Below are positions 1 through 7,132 of a stretch of DNA of 9,240 nt, one piece after another. The position numbers and the translations under genes are program-made. The notes under the pieces were generated by a model. It was not told where the DNA came from. It saw only the letters and a program-made list of their open reading frames with translations, and did not search any database. Source of the stretch: CAZTLI01 sp964614375 (GTDB taxonomy: Bacteria; Chloroflexota; Anaerolineae; Aggregatilineales; Phototrophicaceae); the NCBI GenBank assembly GCA_964614375.1, contig CAZTLI010000202.1:1-9240 (forward strand), given 5' to 3'. Positions within the stretch are counted from its first letter, which is position 1; every line of letters starts with the position of its first letter.

Positions 1-2
1 GT

Positions 3-1919
3 CGCAGTGTGGCAATGGGTGTGCTGGTTGGATTGGCAGCACTCAGCAAAATCAGCGCGCTGGTGTTGATACCGGTATTGTTCGGCGCTGCGGCATGGAT
101 TTACTATCGTCGTCGCGATCAACGCGGTCTCATCATCTTTTCGACTGCGCTGGTGATGGGCATCGTCGTGCTAGCAGGCTGGTGGTATGTTCGCAATCTG
201 CAATTGTATGGTGAATTGTTGGGCACAACGACGATGGCACAGGTCGCTGGCCCACGTCCTGAAGACTTTAACCCTCTCTTGATTTTTAGCGAATTCCAGG
301 GGTTTCGCTTCGGCTATTGGGGTGTGTTTGGCGCGTACAATATTCAAGCGACACCGCTCTACTATATTTTTATGGATTTGGTCGTGCTTGGTGCGTTGGT
401 TTCGCTTGTGTTCACGTTATTGCAGCAGTGGACGGTGCGGGAATATGCTGCTGAACGCCGGATGATGGTGCAGATATTATTTCTTGGTGGCATCGTTCTA
501 CTGGGTGTGATTGGTGTTATGATTTGGACGACACAGACACTCGCCTCACAGGGGCGGCTGTTGTTTCCATTGATTGCCGCTGCGAGCACCCTGTTGGCGC
601 TGGGCGTTTCTGAACTCATGTGGTGGTTGACCTATCTACTGCGTCCACTCGATTATTCGGTGACGGTGCCCGATGTCTCCGCCATGGAGCAAACATCGGG
701 GTCGATTATCCACTACAGTATTCAATTCTTCGCGATAATCGCGCTGCTTATTCCCATTACCGTGATTGCGCCACAGTATCAACCACCGACTCCACTCGAA
801 ACACTGCCTGATACCGTAATTGATCTTGACCCGGACGTGCAGTTTGGGGATGTGACGCTGTTAGCTTATGAAACGCATACGGATCGGTATATACCCGGTG
901 ATTATGTGCCCGTGACGTTATATTGGCGTGTCGATGAACAGTCTGACCGGGACTATAGTCTCTTTCTGACGGCATTCGATCAAATGGACGAAGCCATCGG
1001 GCAAATAAATAGTTATCCGGGCGGGGGCACACTGCGGACGACCCAATGGGAGCCGGGACGCATCTACGCCGATACCTATAGTGTGCCCTTGAGTCAGGAT
1101 ACCAGAGGGCGCTTTGTGCTGCGGATGCAGGTTGGATGGTGGTATCGTCCTGAAGGGGAGTATATTGCGCCAGTCGTTGGCGGTGAAGAAATTGACAGTG
1201 TGATGCTGGAAATGGGTGCATTTATCGAACCCGGTACACAGCCACTGCCGTCAAATTACGCATTTGTGCAAGATGCACGCTTCGGCGGCATTTTCACACT
1301 CGTCGCCTATCGGTTGAGTGACGATGGGCAATCCCTCAGCCTTGTCTGGCAAGCTGCGGGTGGTTTACTGGGCGACTATCGTGTGCTGGTGCATGTTTTG
1401 GACGGCGACATTGAAGGGTTGTTGGGCGCAACAGCACCCTTATCAACCCCCACAGCCGTTTTAGGGATTATTGAGCCATTACCCACCAGTGAAGCCACTT
1501 CGGAAGCGACGGCAGAAGTCACGCCCGACCCCACTGTCGCTAACTACCCTGTCTCCGACATTGTGCTGAGTGTGCCAGAACTGGTAGCTCCCATTTATGA
1601 TTTCTCCGATTTTGTGCGGATTGGTGGTGGCGATGCTGCTCCGTCTATTCCGACACGTTACTGGTATCCCGGTGACCGCTTTATCACCCGGCACGACCTG
1701 GTTTTCGATGCGGGCGACCCCGTTCCCGGCGCGAGTTACCTCATCGTCGTGGGCTGGTATGATGCGAGTGACCCCATGCTGCCACGTCTGGAAATCAATG
1801 ACAATGTATATCCGCAGCAAGTCTATCCACTGCTGGTCTATGAATATCCAGAATCTCGCCCGGAGGCGGACGAAGCGACAGAGGCAGAAACCGTAGGGGA
1901 AGATGAAACTGACGAATAA
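3..1919 (+). CDS. GT-C/PMT-type membrane glycosyltransferase, C-terminal part (5' end outside window)
   Basis: The reading frame is open from the first complete codon at base 3, so the gene starts upstream. The GTG at base 9 has no ribosome binding site and lies inside a membrane helix. Numbering from that GTG, hydrophobic segments lie near residues 6-30, 41-58, 118-138, 153-176, 184-208 and 236-254. Two stretches resemble bacterial PMT/ArnT-like (GT39-type) enzymes: GWWYVRNLQLYGE (57-69) and QGRLLFPLIA (181-190). Such enzymes move a sugar from a polyprenyl-phosphate carrier on the outer face of the membrane. The acidic catalytic DE loop would be N-terminal and is not visible here. After the last helix come two beta-rich modules (about 277-400 and 423-605). 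The second is interrupted by a T/E/P-rich stretch (about 466-535). The protein ends in a very acidic tail (614-636). It converges on the minus-strand pair. The superfamily is fairly safe; the donor and acceptor are unknown. Confidence 0.8.
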   Translation, partial: RSVAMGVLVGLAALSKISALVLIPVLFGAAAWIYYRRRDQRGLIIFSTALVMGIVVLAGWWYVRNLQLYGELLGTTTMAQVAGPRPEDFNPLLIFSEFQGFRFGYWGVFGAYNIQATPLYYIFMDLVVLGALVSLVFTLLQQWTVREYAAERRMMVQILFLGGIVLLGVIGVMIWTTQTLASQGRLLFPLIAAASTLLALGVSELMWWLTYLLRPLDYSVTVPDVSAMEQTSGSIIHYSIQFFAIIALLIPITVIAPQYQPPTPLETLPDTVIDLDPDVQFGDVTLLAYETHTDRYIPGDYVPVTLYWRVDEQSDRDYSLFLTAFDQMDEAIGQINSYPGGGTLRTTQWEPGRIYADTYSVPLSQDTRGRFVLRMQVGWWYRPEGEYIAPVVGGEEIDSVMLEMGAFIEPGTQPLPSNYAFVQDARFGGIFTLVAYRLSDDGQSLSLVWQAAGGLLGDYRVLVHVLDGDIEGLLGATAPLSTPTAVLGIIEPLPTSEATSEATAEVTPDPTVANYPVSDIVLSVPELVAPIYDFSDFVRIGGGDAAPSIPTRYWYPGDRFITRHDLVFDAGDPVPGASYLIVVGWYDASDPMLPRLEINDNVYPQQVYPLLVYEYPESRPEADEATEAETVGEDETDE

Positions 1920-1928
1920 CACGCGATG

Positions 1929-1958
1929 GAGACGGCTGACAGGGCCGTCTCTGTTGTT
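1929..1958 (+). terminator. Putative intrinsic terminator between convergent genes
   Basis: A perfect 8-bp inverted repeat, GAGACGGC (1929-1936) and GCCGTCTC (1944-1951), encloses a 7-nt loop. It can be extended by G-T pairs at both ends. It is followed on the plus strand by TGTTGTT, a moderately T-rich tail. It begins 9 bases after the stop of the plus-strand gene, which fits termination of that transcript. In the minus direction the stem lies just beyond the other gene's stop, but no T-run follows, so any action there would be weaker. The tail is imperfect, hence the reduced confidence. Confidence 0.65.
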
Positions 1959-3936
1959 AAGGCGCGCTAGACAGGGGAATGTCTACCCATTGACCTGCGG
2001 GATTGCCAAGTTCATCCACCACATTCGCGCTGATGAACTGCCCGGCTGCATCCAATGTATACAGGCCGACACGCAATGTTGCAGCTTCGGGACGGGTGTC
2101 GATAGGTGTCCATGTGATGAGTCGGTCACCAGCACACCAGTGTCTACCGGGCCAGAAACGCACATCGCGCTGCGTCAGGCGTTCGCCATCCGCATCCAAT
2201 AGATGACCATAATATTGATAATCGAGGTCAGGTTGGCGTTCAGGCAGCAGCCATTCCAGATAGAGTATGCGGTTTTGCAGGGCATAACCCATTAATTGCA
2301 CGCCACTATCAAACCGCGTTGTGATTCCTGGGATTATTGTCGCGCGATTCCAGTCAGGCACGGTGGTATGACGGTAAAGTGTATAGCTGTTATCACCGGG
2401 GCGGGTGGGGTAGGTGACGGGTGAATCGGTCACGTAAAGGTTGTCAATCGGATTTGGCGGTGCATCGGGTGCAATCAAGACGGCGAAGGGTGTATTGGGG
2501 AAAACGGCATAACCATCACCGGGCAGCGTGCGGATACACGTCGCGGTGTCACGAAGCATTACAGGCCAGCGTGCTGCTTCGTGGTCGAATGCCCATTCCA
2601 TGCCATTACTGATGATGATGACATCTATATCCCTTGAGAGTTCATCCCGGACAGGTACGAGATAACGCAGTGGCGTTGTGTAGGCGGGATAGTGCAATGG
2701 TGTTGTTGCGACAGTATGGAGTACCCCGCGCCACCACAGAATGTGTGTGATAATGATGAGAACCAATGCCACCCACAATCCTATGACAATGACATAACGC
2801 TTGCGAACGAGGCGCAACAATGCTGCGAATCCAACCCCAGCAAATAAGGCGAACGCTGGTAATGCCGGAATCAAATAATGCGGATAGTAGATTGTCCATC
2901 CCGGCAGGAAGATGAGAATCGGCAGCAGCAGCCACGCAAGCATCACCCGGCCAATCTTTCGTCTGAGGTCAGGCCACACGCCAAGTGTCAATACGCCATC
3001 TACTGTGATGATGACGCCCACCACTGTCAAAGCTGCCAAAACAATACCTGACAGGGTAGGGGCAGTTACAGACTGAAGCACTTCGCCCGGATTTTGTGGT
3101 GCAACCCATGTTTCGACGCCAAGTCCTGACGCAAATTGTGTGACAACTGTAGATACAGCGCTGGCATTGATTTCAATCCGTTCTTCGCCGCTGGCACGGG
3201 ACGCAAAATCGCTGATGAGCATTGGGTTTTGTTCCAGTGCGTTTGCTAACCCAATCGCATACGACAGCATCACCAGCGCAGATAGTATGAGGGTGGTTGC
3301 CAGAACAATCCGCGTGATGTGTTTACGCCCAATCCACATGAGTCCGATGACGAGGGGCAGCAGTGTCCACGCGGCGAAGTGAATCTGCATGGTAAACAAC
3401 ATGAGCGGAAGAAATAGGAGTTGCGCGAGCGTTCGTCGGCGTGTTTTATCGCCCGATTCCGCAAAGCCATAAAGTCCCAAGATTAACGCCAGTAGAAAAA
3501 ACGGCAGTACATAATCCTGCGCCCAGATTTTGCGACTGTATAACACAGCCCAGGGATTGACTGTAAATAGTAACGCGGCGACGATGCCAGTCGTTCGCCC
3601 AAAATAGCGATGGGCGATAAACCAGAACAGCCCGACGCCAGTCACGTTAAGCAGCGCTACATAACCCGTTGCGATAACCGGGTTACTGGTGAATAGAAAT
3701 GGGACGACCATCACATAGATACTGGTCGGTGGGTTCGGAATGCCGACGGACGAGACGATACCCGTGAAACGAAATCGTTCACCCTGTGCAATTTCTTGTG
3801 CAAGTGTCGAGACCATCGCTTCGTCATGAAAGAATTCGGCGAGATCAATATCGCCCATACGTAATATCGCCGCAAGCGCCAGCAGAAAAAGCAGGAAAAC
3901 CAGATCACGACGATTGATGGGTGTTAAGGTTCGCAT
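1957..3936 (-). CDS. PMT/ArnT-like (GT39-type) integral membrane glycosyltransferase
   Basis: This 659-residue protein probably transfers a sugar from a lipid-phosphate carrier on the outer face of the cytoplasmic membrane. After the first hydrophobic helix (about 11-26) comes FFHDEA (35-40), matching the Asp-Glu pair in the first outer loop that binds the catalytic metal or donor in PMT/ArnT-like enzymes. Further hydrophobic helices follow near 71-83, 88-108, 113-133, 142-158, 170-203, 208-229, 294-319, 329-346, 353-374 and 380-400. HYLIPALP (353-360) resembles the conserved RYLxPALP stretch of this group. Residues 430-659 are soluble, presumably extracytoplasmic, and end in a beta-rich module (540-640) shared with both neighbouring proteins. 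The ATG at 3936 lies inside the end of the upstream gene (13-base overlap) and has only a weak GAGA-like ribosome binding site, suggesting translational coupling. Substrate unknown. Confidence 0.82.
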   Translation of the reverse strand: MRTLTPINRRDLVFLLFLLALAAILRMGDIDLAEFFHDEAMVSTLAQEIAQGERFRFTGIVSSVGIPNPPTSIYVMVVPFLFTSNPVIATGYVALLNVTGVGLFWFIAHRYFGRTTGIVAALLFTVNPWAVLYSRKIWAQDYVLPFFLLALILGLYGFAESGDKTRRRTLAQLLFLPLMLFTMQIHFAAWTLLPLVIGLMWIGRKHITRIVLATTLILSALVMLSYAIGLANALEQNPMLISDFASRASGEERIEINASAVSTVVTQFASGLGVETWVAPQNPGEVLQSVTAPTLSGIVLAALTVVGVIITVDGVLTLGVWPDLRRKIGRVMLAWLLLPILIFLPGWTIYYPHYLIPALPAFALFAGVGFAALLRLVRKRYVIVIGLWVALVLIIITHILWWRGVLHTVATTPLHYPAYTTPLRYLVPVRDELSRDIDVIIISNGMEWAFDHEAARWPVMLRDTATCIRTLPGDGYAVFPNTPFAVLIAPDAPPNPIDNLYVTDSPVTYPTRPGDNSYTLYRHTTVPDWNRATIIPGITTRFDSGVQLMGYALQNRILYLEWLLPERQPDLDYQYYGHLLDADGERLTQRDVRFWPGRHWCAGDRLITWTPIDTRPEAATLRVGLYTLDAAGQFISANVVDELGNPAGQWVDIPLSSAP

Positions 3937-6617
3937 TGGTTCTCATTCACTGGTAGCAGGATGCGATCATTGGATACGGGTGTTCTCGCTTCAAATACAG
4001 GCAGGCGCACCGTCGTTTGTGTGTCATACAATCCAACCCCAATAACACTAATTTCCGGGTCGTAGGGTAGGGTGTGTGTATCGTGCAGTGTTTGACCGGA
4101 CAGCCAGAAAATTGACGCATAATCACCGTTCAGGGGCAATCCATCATTTTGTGTGATAATGCCCCCATTGACGTCTAACCCATGTATGAGAACAGTCAGC
4201 GGTTGAGTGGGTTGTTCAACGACGTGCCAGTACAAATGAATCGTAAATTGTGTATCATCGTGTTGGATTGAGCTGCACCATAGTTCGATTTGCTGACCGA
4301 GACCAAAGTCGAGTCTTTGTCGTGCCGGTGTACCAATCCCATGTATGCGGATAGTGTCATCCAACAGCAAGCGGTCACTGCCACTATCGAGGCGCAGTGG
4401 TTCGCCAGTTGTCGCGTCCAACAGTTGGATGCTGATGTACCCGATGTAGGGCGGTGCATCTTCAAATATCCGCAATCTATGAATATCGGATGCGAAGCGA
4501 TTGCTTGTGAAGGTTGTCGTGTGTCCGGCGGTGGGTATGAGCGGTTCACTGACCGCCCATGCTTCGGTAACCGACTGATTCACGATTTGAACCACCGGAC
4601 GATATTCACCGATATTGTCTGCTTCGGCGCGCCAATAGAGGGTGATGTCAATGTCTTGACCGGGTGCGGCGTCTGTCGTATGAAGTGTATAACCGAGTAA
4701 TTCTATCACGCCGCCAAATGACTGATTGATCGAGGTTTGCATGTAAATGGGCGCATCAGGCGGCGATTCATGAAAAAACAGGTTTGTGCCGGGCAGTAAA
4801 ACGGCTGTATTAATCACTGCAAACCCGATGACGGCACTGATGAACGCAATCGCTGCGCGTGGCGCTAGACTTTCTTCGGTCTGCATTTCGTCGGATGTTC
4901 GGTATGAATGATAGGCAATAATGATCATACCAGCGATGGTTATCACCGTGATGATAGTGGCTGTGTGCTGGACAAGCGTACCCCTATAAGTCAATTCAAC
5001 TGTGTGTTCGCCTACAGGCAGGTCAATGGTGAGCAGGCCGAACTGGTCATCGGGATAGACTTCGACAGGTTCCCCATTGGCGGTGGCTGTCCAACCGGGG
5101 AAATAATACTGCCGGAAGCGCACAGGCAGCGGTTCAGTCAGCGTAATGGTGACGCGATTGCCTACAGGTTCATTGGCTTGCAATGTCGGGAACAGATTAA
5201 TCGTGTCGGTTTCTTTGACCGGGATGCGGAACGGGTCAGCACTATAAGCGCCGTAATCCGGCGGCGGGTCGTAGGGCACGATGTCGCCCCAAATCGGCTC
5301 GAATTCATCGTAAGCGGTTGTCCCCCAATTGTGCTGTGTCACTTCCATCTCGATTTCATCAGACGGCGATAAGTTATCCCAATTCACAAAGTCCGTGCCC
5401 GGTTGGACAATAGGCAGCGCCTGTATCAAGACGAACGTCATCGCAACCGCTGCGCCGGTCATCTGCCAGCGCCGGGGTATGAGAAGCAAGCCGCTGCCGC
5501 CAAGAACCGCGACAATCACTGCACCAACACGCAAAAATCGCTCCGGGAAACGCAACTGGCGGAAATAGGGAATCGTCAGCCAGATGTCCAAAGACGATTC
5601 TGTTGTCATGAAGATGACCAGAACTAGCCCGCCGATAAGTAATAGTGCAAGCGCGTATTTTCGATGACGAATCAGCGCGACACTACCGATGATGCTGAAT
5701 ATCCCGCCAACCAGCCCCAGTGTGCGTGGCATATCGAGGCGCAGGTCAGTGCGGTCAATCGCCTGCGGAAAGACAAATATGTCATTTGGACGAAGAAAAT
5801 TACTGGTCAGATATGAAACCGTATCGGGTGCTTCGCTGGCTGCGCGAATATATGGCAGTTCAACCAGCATCGGCAGCAAAAATATCGCGGATAATCCTAA
5901 GCCGAACAGTACGCCGCTACCAATATGCAGCGCTTGCTTTATGACAGCGCTGCTGTCTATCCGATAGTGCCAGATAAGCAGCAAGATGGTGAAGGGTGCG
6001 GCGAACAAGCCTGTGATATAGGTCATGGGGGTATGCGATAAAGCGATTCCGGCGAATGGAATTGCGATGCCGAGCGCGGTTCTCAATGTGGGTCTGCGGG
6101 CTGTGTTGATGATTCCATACAACAGCCAGGGAATAAACGCCGCAGAGACGGCCTGTGCGAGGCTGCCCTGCCACCAGAATTCAAAAAATCGCGATGGTGC
6201 ATAGACCCACAACATCGCCGCCAGGAGTGCTGCCGGAATGGGCAAGCATGTACGCGCCAGACGATAGGTGCCGACACTGCCAATCATCCATGCGAGTGCA
6301 TTGACCAGCGTATAAGCTGTGACTGTCGAAAATCCGAGAATCTCTATGATACCGCCGATATAGGTCGCGCCGGCGGCGTAGAAATTGAATACGGGATAGC
6401 CATAGCCGAGATGAAAATAAGTCACCCAGCGAGGCCACAAATTGCCGCTGCCGAGTAATTCCGACATGGTATGGATGCGATGCGTATGAAATTGGGCATC
6501 GGCACCATTCACAATACCGTCGCCAAATGTGGGCACAATCGCAATCAGGGGCAGCAGTGCCGCTACGATAAGACCCCAATCGAATTGTTGTAATCGGTAA
6601 CGCATAACCCTCGACAT
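3924..6617 (-). CDS. Large membrane protein with 6-pyruvoyl-tetrahydropterin-synthase-related (PTPS-related)/YfhO-like GT-C architecture
   Basis: The protein has 897 residues. Residues about 13-400 carry roughly ten hydrophobic helices. The first outer loop contains DAQFHTHR (40-47), placed like the acidic donor loop of GT-C glycosyltransferases. LWPRW (60-64) and GYGYPVFNFYA (71-81) are typical of the 'PTPS-related' membrane domain family, whose name does not imply pterin chemistry. Residues 410-550 are extracytoplasmic. YYFPGWTATANG (504-515) and LPVGEHTVELTYRG (533-546) match the C-terminal beta domain of YfhO-like proteins, and a helix follows (about 552-569). A second helix (586-608) precedes two beta-rich modules (631-750 and 768-880). 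YfhO-type proteins act in glycosylation of surface polymers, so a similar role is inferred. The start is uncertain: ATG 6617 has no spaced ribosome binding site, while ATG 6605 is preceded by GAGGG and AGGA. The gene overlaps the next one by 13 bases. Confidence 0.78.
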   Translation of the reverse strand: MSRVMRYRLQQFDWGLIVAALLPLIAIVPTFGDGIVNGADAQFHTHRIHTMSELLGSGNLWPRWVTYFHLGYGYPVFNFYAAGATYIGGIIEILGFSTVTAYTLVNALAWMIGSVGTYRLARTCLPIPAALLAAMLWVYAPSRFFEFWWQGSLAQAVSAAFIPWLLYGIINTARRPTLRTALGIAIPFAGIALSHTPMTYITGLFAAPFTILLLIWHYRIDSSAVIKQALHIGSGVLFGLGLSAIFLLPMLVELPYIRAASEAPDTVSYLTSNFLRPNDIFVFPQAIDRTDLRLDMPRTLGLVGGIFSIIGSVALIRHRKYALALLLIGGLVLVIFMTTESSLDIWLTIPYFRQLRFPERFLRVGAVIVAVLGGSGLLLIPRRWQMTGAAVAMTFVLIQALPIVQPGTDFVNWDNLSPSDEIEMEVTQHNWGTTAYDEFEPIWGDIVPYDPPPDYGAYSADPFRIPVKETDTINLFPTLQANEPVGNRVTITLTEPLPVRFRQYYFPGWTATANGEPVEVYPDDQFGLLTIDLPVGEHTVELTYRGTLVQHTATIITVITIAGMIIIAYHSYRTSDEMQTEESLAPRAAIAFISAVIGFAVINTAVLLPGTNLFFHESPPDAPIYMQTSINQSFGGVIELLGYTLHTTDAAPGQDIDITLYWRAEADNIGEYRPVVQIVNQSVTEAWAVSEPLIPTAGHTTTFTSNRFASDIHRLRIFEDAPPYIGYISIQLLDATTGEPLRLDSGSDRLLLDDTIRIHGIGTPARQRLDFGLGQQIELWCSSIQHDDTQFTIHLYWHVVEQPTQPLTVLIHGLDVNGGIITQNDGLPLNGDYASIFWLSGQTLHDTHTLPYDPEISVIGVGLYDTQTTVRLPVFEARTPVSNDRILLPVNENQCEP

Positions 6618-6637
6618 CCTGGCTCGAATCGCGGGTT

Positions 6638-6666
6638 AGCATACCGTCAGGTCAGTCGTTTGGCAA
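6638..6666 (-). promoter_or_regulatory. Possible sigma-70 promoter for the membrane-protein pair
   Basis: On the minus strand TTGCCA (6666-6661, 5 of 6 to consensus) is followed after 17 bases by TATGCT (6643-6638, 4 of 6). Transcription would begin near 6631. That leaves only about 14 bases before ATG 6617 but about 26 before ATG 6605, which mildly favours the second start. It lies in the 74-base gap after the VOC gene. Read-through from upstream is also possible, as I see no terminator there. Confidence 0.4.
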
Positions 6667-6691
6667 CGGCAGGATGTGCGTAAGCGGCGAT

Positions 6692-7042
6692 TTATTCGTG
6701 ATTAGGATTCACCAGTTGAAACCAGTGTCCATCCGGGTCGGTGAATGTCAGGCATCCATCTGAACCGTCCGTGCCTTTGAATTGCAGGCCACGCGCGGAT
6801 AAGTTATCAGCGGTTTGTTGTAGATTATCGGTATAGAGGACAAGGCCAGTAGATGATTGTTGATACGTTGCAGGTGATGGACTATGTTCGCCGGGACGCA
6901 GCAGAATCTCAACCTGACCACATTTGAGCCAGATGAAATCTTCCCCTTGTTCGGTGACTAATTCAAAGCCGAGTGTCTTGAGGTAAAAGTCTTTGGAATG
7001 CTGTGGATTGCTAACGAATAATTCAATATGACCGAGCCGCAT
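6692..7042 (-). CDS. VOC (glyoxalase/bleomycin-resistance fold) family protein
   Basis: This 116-residue protein has the usual length of a single-domain VOC protein with two beta-alpha-beta-beta-beta halves. The first half opens with LGHIELFVSN (3-12) and has the FYLKTLGFEL motif (19-28). The second half has LVLYTDNL (67-74) and ends with TDPDGHWFQLVNP (101-113), the characteristic closing strand. Of the four positions that bind metal in glyoxalase I, His5 and perhaps Glu46 are present. The third position falls in a Gly-Leu-Val stretch and the fourth is Gln109 rather than Glu. The protein may therefore bind metal differently or act as a binding rather than catalytic protein. The ATG at 7042 has an excellent ribosome binding site. 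Members include lyases, dioxygenases and antibiotic-binding proteins, so the actual function cannot be assigned. Confidence 0.85.
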   Translation of the reverse strand: MRLGHIELFVSNPQHSKDFYLKTLGFELVTEQGEDFIWLKCGQVEILLRPGEHSPSPATYQQSSTGLVLYTDNLQQTADNLSARGLQFKGTDGSDGCLTFTDPDGHWFQLVNPNHE

Positions 7043-7048
7043 GATGGT

Positions 7049-7053
7049 CTCCT
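7049..7053 (-). promoter_or_regulatory. Strong ribosome binding site of the VOC gene
   Basis: The minus strand reads TAGGAGA with AGGAG 6 bases before the ATG at 7042. This is the best Shine-Dalgarno match in the window and fixes the start codon. Confidence 0.8.
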
Positions 7054-7074
7054 ACAGAACGCCCGTTCAACATA

Positions 7075-7104
7075 ATTGTATGGCGCGATGCGGTTAAAAG
7101 ACAA
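7075..7104 (-). promoter_or_regulatory. Possible promoter for the VOC gene
   Basis: In the 90-base gap after the thiolase gene, the minus strand has TTGTCT (7104-7099, 4 of 6 to the -35 consensus). After 18 bases comes TACAAT (7080-7075, 5 of 6 to the -10 consensus). The inferred transcript start near 7068 would give a leader of about 25 bases containing the AGGAG site. I see no terminator hairpin between thiolase and this site, so co-transcription with the upstream unit is also possible. Confidence 0.42.
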
Positions 7105-7132
7105 GCACACGACCCGGTATTCTGTGAATCTG

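Noticed and set aside
757..1221. Minus-strand open frame of 154 codons inside the first glycosyltransferase gene
   Set aside because: It lies antisense to a clearly coding frame, and its product is rich in Arg, His, Pro and Ser with no recognisable motif. It is a shadow of the real gene.
4908..5372. Plus-strand open frame of 154 codons antisense to the YfhO-like gene
   Set aside because: There is no motif or ribosome binding site, and the opposite frame encodes well-recognised YfhO-like domain sequence.
1..6617. A glycan or defence island built around the three membrane proteins
   Set aside because: No nuclease, polymerase, NTPase, toxin, transposase or polysaccharide-export gene is visible. 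The genes look like ordinary cell-surface glycosylation functions.
6640..6672. Possible hairpin (CCGT...ACGG) after the VOC gene as a terminator
   Set aside because: The stem is only four base pairs with a long loop and no T-run follows.
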